Shown here: positions 1 through 11,450 of the stretch, one piece after another
Numbering within the stretch: the first letter of the stretch is position 1
Layout of the letters: each line of letters begins with the position of its first letter
NCBI GenBank assembly: GCA_015680685.1
Contig: MNCI01016355.1
Location: 645,106 to 709,105 of the forward strand
Direction of reading: 5' to 3'
DNA from: Gnetum montanum
Lineage: Eukaryota; Streptophyta; Gnetopsida; Gnetales; Gnetaceae
DNA: 64,000 nt
Notes under the pieces: model-generated
Databases searched by the model: none
Told to the model about the DNA's origin: nothing
What the model saw: the letters and a program-made list of their open reading frames with translations, nothing else
Translations under genes and position numbers: made by a program

Positions 1-2597
1 GTTTACCTCTACTAGTAATGTACGCGCTGGTGTGATGGGGTAGATCGGCTTCGACATTCATGAATACCCCACCCACTATGCTGACACTTTTGAGAATTGC
101 CAGAATCTCGGGTGGCTTCATGACGACTGGACTTTGGATCCGCCTCTTATGGTTGCGGACGTGCAGAGGAAACTTCCTCCATTTCCTTTGCCATTTGGAC
201 CTGGTAAAACTACTGCGTATTCTATTATTGCGTGGTGTAATTGTGAATTGTAAATGTTGCGTGATAGTGTTTTGTCTGACCTGTGTCTTACATTGTTCAG
301 TCAAGGAATCCCGGGAGATTACCCTTACAATTTCCGGCCGCGAGGCGAATACCGTCCTCTTCTGCTATGGTGACATCAAGGATGCACAACACTGGCTTGG
401 TCATGTGGTGGCCCCAATTGCAGTGGTCTCCAAGATACGAGAAGCAAAGCTAATGCATTTGTTTTTAGCCGCAACCCCTGATGTCCCCGTCAGTGAAATG
501 TTAACCCTTGTCAACTCCTTTAGCGAAAAGGCTGAGCGCTTTTGCACGCGTGTGCATGGTGTACGTGTAAGTTTTGACATTGATGCTCAGCTCTTTGAAG
601 ATCTCTTCAGCGTCCCCTCTAACAGACTTCCCATAGAGGAAAAGGCGAAGAGGAGTCTCGACTGCCAGAAGTGGCTGGAGGAGTGGGTAGGGGTCAAGAA
701 GGAGACTAAAGGGATTCCTTGTGAAAGCATCAAACTAGAAATCGCGAAGATAATTTATCCCCTTTTTCGGGCCCAGGCTTTCCCCAAAACACTCTNCTGG
801 CGATGCCTCACGAGGGAAACATCTAGCAGCAGAAATTATAGAACCTGCAGCTCAGCGTAAAAGGCTTCGTATAACTGAGGCCTCTGCGGAGCCTGGGAGT
901 GGCATAGGTCGAACCGTGGAAGTCAGAGTTCAGTGGAATAAACCTCCGCCTAGTAAGCGTGGAAGAAATATATTTCAAGTTGTATTACGCAATGTTTATT
1001 TAGGATATTTTGAAGTGTCTTAAGTGTATTATGTGATATGACCAGAAAAAGTTACGGAGCAGCTGACCCCTGAAACAGGGACGGTAATACTACGTCATGG
1101 GGAAGGGGCCCCTATTTTAGAAGAAGAGGCCCCAGCTGTTAGAGTGAGCCACATACAGATTCCTGTGCGTGAGGCAGCCCCAACTATTGGGACGAACAAT
1201 GCACAGACTCCTGTGCGTGAAGAGAGGAAGGAGGCAGAAGATGTTGGGGAGCTTCCTACTGTTACTGGTAGAGGTAAATATTGTGTTGGAAACTTTGTAG
1301 AATTTTGTTAATAATTAGAGTTTCTAACTTGACTACACTACAGGAGAAGAGGATGCATCCACGTCCATCGCTGTGAGCAGAGCGTGGAGAGACTTTCCTG
1401 ACAAATTTGTCTTCATGGAGGGTGTTGTCAGTGATATGATCGAACGCCTCGAGCGCGTCGATCCGGAAGCTGGTACGTTGTAGCTATAAAGGTTTATTTT
1501 ATTATACAGTAGTAATGTGTCATGTACATTGATTAATATTTGCTGTTAGGAGCTCGCCTTCGATGGGACCCAACGGAGCCCATTGATTTGGACACAGCGG
1601 AGCCTCCATCTGATGGGGCAGTCATGCCACACCACATTTATGAGGAGATACGTAAATGTGTGTTACGCCCGACACGCTCCTTATGGGAGAGTAAGGGTGT
1701 AAATGAAAACCTCTGGAAAATGATGCAGAGGTTAGAGAAGAAGAATGAGTCTCTGACCAAAGAGGTCAGGGACCTAAAGTCATGATGCGAGTTCCTACAA
1801 GTGCGGGAAATGGATAACGAGGACTGGCGTACCACTGTTATTGACTACTCCCGTTATTGGACCGCAATCAAGACCAGCGTGCAAACTGGTCGGGCATTGG
1901 TAGAGCAGCGGATGCAGATAGAGTTGTTAGCCCAGAAAAGCCAAGACTGGAGGGACTACTGCGCAAGTGTACAAGAATGGGGGCAGAAGGAAAAGGACCA
2001 CAAGCATGTGTATAAGCGAGAAAGTATCGCTTACTGTCAACACTATCGTGATTCTGCCGTTGAAGCCCAATCCTTGCGAGTCTTCCTGGACGGCATTGGA
2101 GCATCCGAAGCCTTCAAGAAGTTTCAAAAGCAGGTGACTGTAAGTGCGTCCCCAGAAAGGGAGGTGACTCTCCCCGGGGGCTAGACTACCGTCCCCACTT
2201 TCTTCCCTGACCCGCCTCGCTGGACTAGCGTGGTGAAGGCTGGAACTGCTCTAGGAGATGAAGTGTGGTCTGACCTGACGGAGGATGAAATCATGGAGCG
2301 CCTATGGGCTGGCTTGGAAAGGCTTCCCTTTGCTGCGGAGGCAGGGCCATCGCAAGTAAGTTTAATCATAACTAAGTCAAAACTTTCTGATTGTGTTGTC
2401 AAGTTTTGTTTTGCTAATATGTTCTCTGTATCTAGGTACCAGAAGAGGATAGAGAAGGCGAGCAAGCTGAGGAGCAAGTACAAGAGGAGGGGCGTAGTGA
2501 TGAAGAGCGTCCTCCTGTGGAGCGGTGCAAGAGCAAGGACCTCATGAAGAGGGGATTCTACATGAGGGAATACTTCCCAGAAGAGAAGGCCCACTAG
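1..2597 (+). pseudogene. Multi-exon gene lying antisense to a Gypsy gag-protease element; function unknown
   Basis: I do not recognise the protein by name. Six exons join through five canonical GT-AG introns: 204-300, 953-1045, 1274-1343, 1473-1549 and 2356-2435. The 5' end is outside the window; the stop is the TAG at 2595-2597. The flanking codons keep frame across every intron, which is why I read it as a spliced gene and not chance ORFs. The second exon (301-952) changes frame at the single N at 796, which may be an assembly error. Two in-frame stops (TGA 1783-1785, TAG 2182-2184) suggest decay. Visible protein features are a segment around VHGVRVSF (about 555-590), loosely like the GVTIDFS block of the accessory ORF at 24.5-25.4 kb and of plant transposon-associated domains; a charged helix-rich middle (1,690-2,130); and a Glu/Arg-rich C-terminus. 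Context suggests an antisense accessory gene of the minus-strand element at 3.4-8.7 kb. A captured host gene is the alternative. Confidence 0.5.
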
Positions 2598-2763
2598 AGG
2601 ACGATTTATTAGGACTAGAGCCAGACTTGAGAGATACTGGTGACAGTGGTATCAAAGGACATGCGTAATTGTGGTTTACGCGTGGTTTCATTGATTGTTG
2701 TCAACCATGTTTATGCGAATGACTGAAAGACTAACTATAAGATTTTCTGACAATTTTAAATGT

Positions 2764-2786
2764 TATATATATATATATATATATAT
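2764..2786. repeat. (TA)n microsatellite
   Basis: About 12 uninterrupted TA units just downstream of the antisense gene. Confidence 0.95.
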
Positions 2787-2860
2787 TTTACGTTTTTATC
2801 TGCAAAACATAAGCGTAGTTGTTAATGATTTTGCGTTGTTAATGACGGAATGAAATTGCT

Positions 2861-2941
2861 AGTTTAAGGCCATGGCGGGCCGTCACTAGTTTTAGGCCAT
2901 TGCGGGCCATGGTTAGTTTAAGGCCGTTGCGAGCCCTGGTG
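2861..2941. repeat. 27-bp tandem repeat, three copies
   Basis: Three imperfect 27-bp units start at 2861, 2888 and 2915, each carrying the core AGTTTAAGGCC followed by a GCGGGCC or GCGAGCC block. They lie between the antisense gene and the end of the minus-strand protease frame, in the part of the element that shows no coding signal. Confidence 0.9.
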
Positions 2942-3376
2942 CGTAGTGTAGAGAGTGTAATCGATGGTAATGTACATTTTTGCGTAATTGGACTACAGTG
3001 ATCAGAAGATGTAAATAGCGTACGTAAGGGAAATGAAATAGCGTAAGGAATGGCAAGCGTAAACATTGAAAATTTCTATAGCATAAATATGTGTTGGATG
3101 AAAGCGAACTACTCAGCGTAAACAGTGATAATTGGTAAAAAATCATAATAGTGCGCGTAAATGCCATTGAGGTCAACCGCTAATTCGCAATTGTTTCTTA
3201 ATGGCCTTTACGTTCAGTGTTGTGTAAGGGTGGAGCGTTTTACAGTCTGACTCCTCCATGCCGCCATCCTGAAATGGCAGGTTGGCCCAAGCTTGACTGT
3301 CATCGTTGGTTTCAGTTTTTTGAGGGATTTGGAGATTGGTCTGATTATCCGAAGTTTCTATCTCTGAACCCCGTTC

Positions 3377-6300
3377 TTATTCAACATTGTTGACTGTCTT
3401 GGGGGTGATTTCATCACCACGTATTACGACCTCCCCCCCTGCATAGGGTAGGTGTATTTCTTGATGTATCGGTGATGAAACTGCCCTTAGCTGGGCTAAC
3501 CAGGACCTCCCTAGGATCAAGTTGAAGCCAAGCATCTCCTCGACGACTAAGAATGTGGCGTCCATTGGGAATTGATTCCCTACCACTATCTCGGTACGCA
3601 GCGTCCACTTGACCTAAACTCTTGCTCAATTGAACGAATTTATGCATGTTGTCATTGTGGGAATGATCTGGTCGACCAGACCCAACCTATCCACGATGGG
3701 ATAAGGAATGACATTTGCAGCTTCACTGTCGTCCACGTGTACCCTCCGGATTCGATATTGACCAACCCGAATGGTGATGAACATGGGTTCAGTTGTCACT
3801 TGACCTTTCTCAGGATCATCTTTGATGGATTCGTCATGAAAGGTCAATGAGGTAGGCTTAGGTTGCTCAGCTTCGGAAGGAAACATGATGGCATGTATCG
3901 CTTCTTCCTCTGCTGGTAAGCTTTCGTCCACAGATATGGATGTCAGCATGCGGACCATAGCCTCACGTTGTTCTCGGGATGTCATGAGCATGTCATAGAG
4001 GCTCAGCGTCGTATTTTTTTGCTTCAAAGCCTATTTGACCTGCGTAAACACGTCGAGGAGGTCCCTTTCTCGGCTAGGTTGTTTGTTTCCCTTGTCTTCT
4101 TCCATTCTTCCCAAGAGACGAATCTCCTGAGGTGGATTGGTGTCAATCGGGGGGTTGTTCTTTTTCTCGCCGAGGGGAGGTGGCTACGTTTCTACACCTT
4201 TATCCTGCCTCTGAGGTGTAGGTGAAGGCACAGAGGCCAGGGGCCTAGGCTTAAGGAAGCCGAGCGTAGAGTGGTCTTTTGTAGCATTAACAGATGTATC
4301 CTCTCCCGTTTGTTTGTCGGGTGGTGGTTGGTGGTTTTGGTTAGAGGTCTACCCCTGCGTGAGAGGAACAGCCGGTGGTTTTGTCACCCTGAGAATGAAG
4401 GGTGCCCTAGGCGTGGGCGCGGATGAGGCTGCGGCTTGGCTGTTACTACGTGGCTGAGTGGCATTCTGAAAAGGTGCACGAATGATAAAAGGTGGCCCTG
4501 AGACGCTACTGGCTATCAATGAAAGGTTTCCCCCCTATTGTGAGTTGGTAGGTACACGCAAAAAAAAAGGTTGTTTGGGTGGTACCTTCCTCTCACTGTT
4601 CATACTCACCACATTGATTGTATAGGGTGTGTCGTTTGCATTCAACAGATCCTTATACACGTGTAATGCTTGGTTTTCTGGACGCGTCGAACTACTGCCA
4701 TCTAGTTTCAAATGACCCTCGTCAATCATGCGTTTAATGTCGTCCTTCAACGCCTCGCAGTAATCTGTGTCATGACTACACAACTGGTGGTAGTCACAGA
4801 AACAGTCCAGCCTGAAAGATTTCAGAACTGGTGGTTCGTTAGGCAGGGCTAAAGAAGGATTCTTCAGCAGTTCACAATGACGTTTGTGATGCTTCAGAGC
4901 TTCTTCGGATACCCTTTTGGGTTGAATGTATCTAGCCCCTAACAATTGTTTCAGCAGTTCTGAATGTTTTACAGGCAGGGCTGTATACTTTGAGCGATCT
5001 TTACGCTCAAAGATTGGTTTTGACTGGGGGGGCCTTCAGGGGCAGCTGTGTCCTGGCTGGTGCTACCTGCACTGGCCATGGTCTCAGGAGGCGCCACGGG
5101 TACCTTCTTGTTCTTGTTCTTTATGCCCTCAACCAGCACAGCTACTATCGTTGTCATCGCTTTACCTTTGTCTTTGCCCTTATTGTCAGCGTTCTTGTAG
5201 GCGACATACGCCGGGTCTTTGCTGGCCTCCGCAGCATCTTGGATGCTTCTAATTTGAGCGAAGGACTGATGTAAGGAGTTGGGGGAAAGATAATATAGCT
5301 TTTTCTTAATAAAGTCATTGACTGCTCCTTTGAAGATGGCCAGCAAATGTGAGTCTGCGATTGGCTCACGGATTTCATTCAAAGTAGCATTCCAACGCTG
5401 TATGAACTTCTGGACTAATTCGAGAGGATCTTGTTTCACTCCCATAAGTTGATCTAACGTGACTTCCAGCTTTAAGTTGTATTTAAAGCAAGTCACGAAT
5501 TGTGTCAGAAACTCTTCCAAGATTGAAATGGATGAGCGTGGGAGGGCCCAATACCAATCTAGAGCTTTCCCTGTGAAAGACATAGCAAAGACGCGGATAA
5601 TCGTGTGAGGCCACTGTTGTAGCAACAAGGATTCAGATCTAAAGGTGACTAAATGAGTGTTAGGATCCCCCTCCCCATTATACTTGGTAAAATGAGGTAA
5701 GAACATACTTGGTGGTAACGACAACATGGGGACCGCTGAACTAATGGGATCATCTTGGTAAAAGTCCATGATCTGTACAGTGTCTGAGCCAGCGGCCTTA
5801 AGATGCCTAACCTCCCCGGTGAGGGTTTGAATAAGTAGAAAGGCTTGTTCCAGACCTGTTGCTGGAGGTTTCTGTGCCGAAGGAGCAGGGAGCTGACCTG
5901 GGAAAATAGGGCTAGGCAGTGGAAATGGTGGGATGGTTTGGCCGATAGATGGTGGGGCGGGGATCCCTGTAGGCAGGGGTACCTATGAAGACCACCATCC
6001 ACCGGTTTGGGAAGAGAGATTAGCCATCGTCGGCTGCGCGAGATAAGGATAGGGATATTGTAGGATCACCTGCGAAATTTGCGTTGTGGGTACCACCGAG
6101 GGTTGCACACCGTACACCGCAGACTGGTTGTGTTGTGCCGCGGGGTAGGTCCACTGACTCACGGCAGGCTTTTGGATAGGTATTTGTGGCTGCACGATGG
6201 CGGTGATCTGCTCGGTTGGAGGGGGTGGCAGCGATAAGGTCTGCATCAGACGAGTTGTGGATATGGTTTGGGGTTGGATCTGCGGGATGAAATGGGGCAC

Positions 6301-6933
6301 GGTGGATGCCGGAACCACCGCCGGAATGCTGAGTACACGTGGCGATGAAACCACCCCCATGTTTTTGTGGGGTATTTGCACTTGCAGCCCAGATGGCTGC
6401 GCAGTGCCTTGCAAAATGATAGGGATGTGCGTCTGTGTGGTCATGGCTGGATTTAGCTAGGTGGCCTCTCCGTTAAAGGGGAATAATGGGTTGACGTAAG
6501 TATGGGGACTAAGAGTGTGATATGAATGCTCAGACTGGGCTGCAAACTCATCATCTTCTTCCTCCTCATTCTGGGGTTCCGTCATAGCCCGTGCAGCTTG
6601 GCTCTTAGCCATGACCAACTGTGTTATAATTTCATGTTGCTGGTCTGTTAAAGGGATGATGTCATAGGCTGTTGGGGTGAAATCTTGGCCGCCTCGATGG
6701 ATCATCTCGAAATTTTGCTTCACCTCAATTTCAGCTCGGCTAAGGGCAAGCTTTGCCTGGATCTTGATGCAGATAAAGTTGTATTCCTCAGGGGTCACGA
6801 CAGTAAATATTGGGTCTTTACCTTGTAACCTCAATGACCGACGTGATGGTCCCTGAGGCCCTATTACACCAGGAGCTAGCCTGGTGACAGCGATAGGGTT
6901 CACAGATGTGGCACCCAAGTCAGCGGTGACCAT
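3377..6933 (-). pseudogene. Ty3/Gypsy gag-protease polyprotein, broken
   Basis: The gene encodes the structural (gag) and aspartic protease parts of a Ty3/Gypsy retrotransposon. One reading frame runs from ATG 6,933 to about 3,377, with a Pro/Gln-rich N-terminal third, a capsid-like region (5,700-5,280: FTKYNGEGDPNTHL ... FTGKALDWY ... GVKQ) and a Cys/His knuckle near 4,820-4,750 (CDYHQLCSHDTDYC). The protease follows (VHVDDSEAANVI at 3,700-3,735; ILGRSWL at about 3,510). Lesions are in-frame TAG at 6457, 5983, 4535, 4349, 4031 and 3614, TGA at 3626, and a 1-nt frameshift in the G run at 5026-5032. The protease signature reads DSE instead of the expected DSG (3722-3730), so it is probably inactive. 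No reverse transcriptase, RNase H or integrase follows within the window, so the element looks non-autonomous. Its lesions are few, so it is younger than its neighbours. Confidence 0.85.
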
Positions 6934-7203
6934 GGCGGTTGTGGTTGTCTAAGATGGATCCATTGATCAAGTATATTAGTTGACAATAAATGACTGGATC
7001 TAAGAGAAGAAACGATAGGCAAAGAAGATCGAGTTTAGGCTTTCTACCCTGTAGGATTCCAAAAGAATCGTTAAAGTAACTGATCTACACCACACAAACT
7101 TTCGTAAACTTCCCTAGAGGTATTATGTTCACGTTTTTGGCAACGCGGGTATAGATCACTAACAGGGCTACCCGTAAAACAAATACGAATCAGAGCTTGG
7201 GCC

Positions 7204-7222
7204 CTCCTTCTAGCGCCAGAAA
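7204..7222 (-). other. Candidate primer binding site of the minus-strand gag-pro element
   Basis: Read on the minus strand this is TGGCGCTAGAAGGAGGG followed by CC, placed between gag and a sequence ending in GTTACA, where a primer binding site belongs. It differs from the tRNA-Asp type sites elsewhere in the window, so this element belongs to a different lineage. I do not assign the tRNA. Confidence 0.55.
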
Positions 7223-7945
7223 ACTGTAACGATGAAAAATGTCGGTAGCTGGAATACCCAACAAAATCCGTGTATACAGTCTTAACCACGGATCCATGCG
7301 AGGGCTATGCTGGAGAAAACGAATCCGTAGTGCCCTGAACGGTCTTGTCGATCAGACAGGGGCTTACTAAAGCAGTAAACCGATGAGGATTATGAATGTT
7401 GCGTGGAACGATTTGATTCGACGGGTCGCAAAATGAGAGAAAAACAATGCAGATGAATTATAACGATGATAACGCTAACACAATAAAAGGAATCAGACAC
7501 GAGAAAAATGCGTGATTGCAAGATCTATGGTTTGACCCAGAAAAATGAGTATTTTGTATATTCCAGTTACACTGGGGAGACCTTGATTATTTTGTGTGAA
7601 GCAAACACAAAGTAACAAGAAAACTGTCTAAGCAGAAATACAGAATGGAGTCCGATCTACCTCATAGGCCAGAGACAGGATGCAAGAAAGGCCAAGTTCT
7701 GACGTCTATTGATCAACTGCTTCTGACTGATAGAAACTCACAAACCACACCAGATGATCTCTTGATCTCTTATCTGCTCCTTTTGCCTTAGGTAGTCTTT
7801 GCTCGAAACTGCCGACGATCACCAATGGAGAAAGTTGTGTCTTCGCCAAAGAGGTAATTGCTCCTACTGTCAATGCTCAAGAAAAAATGTTTCCTGTCTC
7901 TTTGGAAAGATAGTGCTGTCAAATGATTGCCAGAGAAAATGTTGC

Positions 7946-7982
7946 CCTCTCTCTCTCTCTCTGTCTTTGTCTCTGTGTCTTT
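7946..7982. repeat. CT-rich microsatellite
   Basis: An interrupted CT run (CTCTCTCTCTCT then CTGTCTTTGTCTCTGTGTCT) inside the presumed LTR. Confidence 0.85.
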
Positions 7983-8099
7983 CTTCGCCAACTAGGCTAA
8001 TTATAGGTTTGACAATACGTGGAGAAGGCACAGCTGTGATGACACGTGTTTCAAACCCTTCAAAAGATCGTTGACTTGACTGTCCTTGTATTCAAATTC

Positions 8100-8600
8100 G
8101 TGACTACGCACAATACGCGCATCTGCGTATTGTGCGTATGGATGACGAATGTGGATTGGGCATGTCTCAGTTGATTTTGTGCTACATTACGCTTGTACGC
8201 ATTGTGTCACGTGCGAGAGCGTAATAAAGCACACAAACAAGGGACTCAAGCTACTTTACGCTGGTTTACGCTGCCCAGCGTAATGAAGCGTAAACAATGA
8301 TTAACTTGGCAATGGGTTACGCTGCGTACGCTGCGTTGCGTAACGAGCGTAACTTGACCTGTTGCGCTTCCTTTGGATCCTTTTGTCATTTCCGAAGCTC
8401 GTTATGCTGCCTTTCGTAATAGAGCTTAAATCTGCCCTTGGACAAAAGGCTTAGCAGAATACACGAGAGGTCGCATATCACACTGCTTAGGCCTTAGGCT
8501 TCACTAAATCTGCTGAAGTAAACCGCCTTCTAACATCAAACTATGTTACGCTGACCATCATTACACTACCTTGCGTACTATAGCGTAAAGACAGGAAACA
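8100..8600. repeat. Cluster of GCGTAA/TTACGC hexamers
   Basis: At least ten exact or near-exact copies of GCGTAA or its complement occur in about 500 bp, often paired in opposite orientation (for example 8,258-8,300 and 8,318-8,352). It lies in the presumed U3/LTR of the minus-strand element, so a regulatory or protein-binding array is plausible; function is not shown. Confidence 0.75.
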
Positions 8601-8696
8601 TAGTAAGATAAGAAGTCTGCGCAGGGAAACCAAAGTCTTGATGTCGCGCGCCTCTTTGCTTTGCCCTGCCTTGTTCTTCTTTCTAGAATTCTATCA

Positions 8697-11450
8697 TGTA
8701 CTTTTGTCTGAATCGTGAATCTTCGCCTGAGGCCGACTCACAATGTTCAGGGTGTTTCAGGTATAATGGAAAAAATGATCCTACAAATCATGTTACCACC
8801 TTTCATAATGAGTGCATGTTGTTGGCTAGCTATCCTCATAACATTCTAAGGTGCTTCTCAAATTCATTGATAGGTAAAAAAATTGAATGGTACAAAGTCT
8901 TTCCTCATGGATCCATAATCTCTTTACCAAATCTATTTAACTTTTTGTTATCCATAACATCTATGTTAGTCTTTTTAAGCTATTTTATTTTCATACAAAT
9001 AAAATCCTAAGAACTTTCTAGATGATCCTTACGAAAAAATATTATTTGGTTTTTGTTTCTTCTCCTTATAAAGTAACTCTTCACAACTTTTGTGGATAGG
9101 TTCAAATGTAATATTAGTAGGGGTGGCACATTGCAAAAACTATTGGGCATCAAGCAAACACCTAACGAATCCATCTCTAAGTTCATCTCTTGGTGGACTT
9201 TAGTAATAATGAAGCTTACTCATCCACTTCTTGATGATTAACTATTGGATATTTTTGAATGATCTATTAAAAATAATATCATAGGCAAGCTACTCTATCC
9301 CAGGCTACTTAGCCTCCATGATGCCATTACATCAAATTGAAGAGGTGGTCATTCAATGAAATGTCTTAAAATAAGTTAACTCCTGCAACAAAACTAACAA
9401 AGCAAAAAAAGAAAGGGCATCAGAGAGTGCAAGATAAATAGTAGCTTTGGTGAATCAAACTTCACCAACATCTTCATTCACTACCAATAATGCTAGGCAA
9501 GCTTGATTGAATGGGGGATCAACACAGAAGAAAACCAAAAGATCAATCCAAATATCATAAGTTTTTGATGACCTACACTCAAGTCTACCACCTATTGCTA
9601 AGAGATGGGCACATGATCCTAAAATAGATCTTAGAGCAATCATATGCTAGATTTACACGTTTGTAGAATCTAGCTATAGATCCTTCCCAATGTATGGAAG
9701 GAGATCTATCAATCCTAGGATGGTATGAACCTAATAAATTCTACTATTACCATGAAGTTGTAGTCCATGATTGTAATGAACTTCAAGATGATATTCAAGC
9801 TCTTGTTGGAATAGGGTGAATATTCTATAATACAGCAACTTAACTTGATAATCAAGGCATGAAAATTTCAAGATCTCTTAAATTTCCATTCGAGAAAATT
9901 ATTTACATTTCACCTTGAATCCAAAGGCAATCATCCCAAAACCCAATTCATTACCTGGATGAGTCCCTCTCAAACTAATCCCTAAGTATCCTCACAAACT
10001 AATCATTATAAACCCAAGAAACATTTTGTCATTAATCTTGTTACACATAGTTCCTCTACTTCAACCACCCAAAAGATATGAAGAGCTCCATTCATCCTAG
10101 ATATCACATCATAATATGATACTCCTATTCCTCAAAATCCCATGAATTCCAATCCTCCATCACCATCAAGGAATAGGTTACCTTTGCCTACTTCATCTTA
10201 CCAAGATGATTTTCCTTTTATTTTGCTTATGTAGTGCCTCCTCCATCACATCCCTTATCCTTGTTAACCTCACTAGAACCACCATTGCTTCCTACTCCCA
10301 TACTTCTAATTTGTATCCTTACCTAAGGGTAAAAGAAGGTAATGCCTAATAGGGAAAAAGGAAAGGATCAAGCCAATAAGAAATATTCTCCATAGTGGAA
10401 GAAGAAGTTGGTATTTCATGAGTCTCAAAATGCATTTACAATAGTTATTTCAACTACTCCATCATCAACTATTCCATCAATGTCTTTACCTCCTAAAGAT
10501 TCAACGTTAAAGCATTAGGTTTTGTCCTAAATTACTATAGTGATGAAGTCAAAAGAGAAGAATCTTTCTCTTTTTGACCTCATTTCTACCTCTAATTAAG
10601 CATTGTTTGATATTGGAGGAGCTTATGAAGTTCATCATCATTCCAACTATTAATCATCTCGATATCCAAGCTTATTCATTAGTGTGCTTAACACTTCATG
10701 GGATGAGGTGGACTACTTGATATTTGAAGGGGAGGACATCAAAACCCATCTTGTCACTTATGTCATATGTCAACCTCTCATCTATATTACTAGACAAATT
10801 GAATGCAATGTGATGTTATCTCTGGTGCATGTGGATGATAGAGTAAGATCCAACGTTATTTCATGGACCATCATCAAGCATCTTGACCTTGAAAAATTGG
10901 TCACATCCTCTAACTAAAACTCTACTTTAATTTCATTTATCAAAGCTAAAGTGAAGATCATAGGCTCGATTAAATTATCTTTTTTGGTAGGGAACTGTAT
11001 CTCTTTGGAAGCTATTTTTGCACTAATTAGGGACTCCTTAGGGACGAAAAGTATCTTAGGAAAACCCTAGTTAGCCTATCTTCATGCAATTTCCTCACCT
11101 ATACACTAGGAGACACACTTTCCATGGCAAAATAGAGAAGAAATCATTTGTGCTAATCCTGAAGTTCATACCATATCCCACCTAGATGTGCTAGAGGAAA
11201 CTACACTAGGCTCCCAACCTATTACCATGGATCAAATGTCATTGTCAGAAGACACTGATGATCCGAATGTTAGCATCTCGTACTCATCTAATTCTTATGA
11301 ATTCATAGATCTAGGCTTCAGTAGACTGAATATTGTAGAATCTATTAGAAGTATTAAGGTCCTACTTGTTCCCAAGCCAAGAAAACCATTGCCAACATGT
11401 CCCTTACCAAAGAATTGTATCATCTTTGCCTTGTTATCTTCATTCTTTTA
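8697..11450 (+). pseudogene. Ty3/Gypsy gag-protease relic
   Basis: A decayed plus-strand gag-protease frame. Capsid homology starts near 8,750 (FRYNGKNDPTNHVTTFHNE) and continues with frame breaks to about 9,360 (GIKQTPNESISKFISWW resembles GVKQDPLELVQKF of the minus-strand element). Protease homology spans 10,700-11,130: VHVDDRVRSNVI at 10,825-10,860 has DDR where DSG is expected, followed by SILGKP and AISSPIH. The N-terminal end of gag is missing at 8,696, which is explained if the minus-strand element inserted here and the rest lies left of the window. A readable C-terminal piece (11,188-11,448) ends in TAG. No pol follows. Many stops and frameshifts make this older than its insertion. 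Confidence 0.7.

Larger units (their letters stand above)
2640..3240. other. Non-coding block rich in GCGTAA hexamers
   Basis: No gene is visible between the antisense gene and the protease frame. The block has repeated GCGTAA/TTACGC hexamers and near-matches (for example around 2,664, 2,982, 3,040, 3,056, 3,116 and 3,156). The same hexamer is even denser at 8,100-8,600, at the other end of the element, which links the two ends. Confidence 0.6.
7225..8696 (-). repeat. Probable 5' LTR of the minus-strand gag-pro element
   Basis: The inner edge is set by TGTAAC at 7225, immediately beyond the candidate primer site. The outer edge is tentative, near TATCA at 8692-8696, just before plus-strand gag homology resumes. 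The partner LTR would lie left of the window, so the ends cannot be checked against a second copy. No gene is visible inside. The interval contains a CT-rich microsatellite (about 7,946-7,982) and a dense cluster of GCGTAA/TTACGC motifs at 8,100-8,600. Confidence 0.5.

Noticed and set aside
2839-3176. Minus-strand open frames in the 27-bp repeat region as a continuation of the protease frame
   Set aside because: They are repeat-derived (NGLKL-type units) and lie beyond the natural end of the protease homology.
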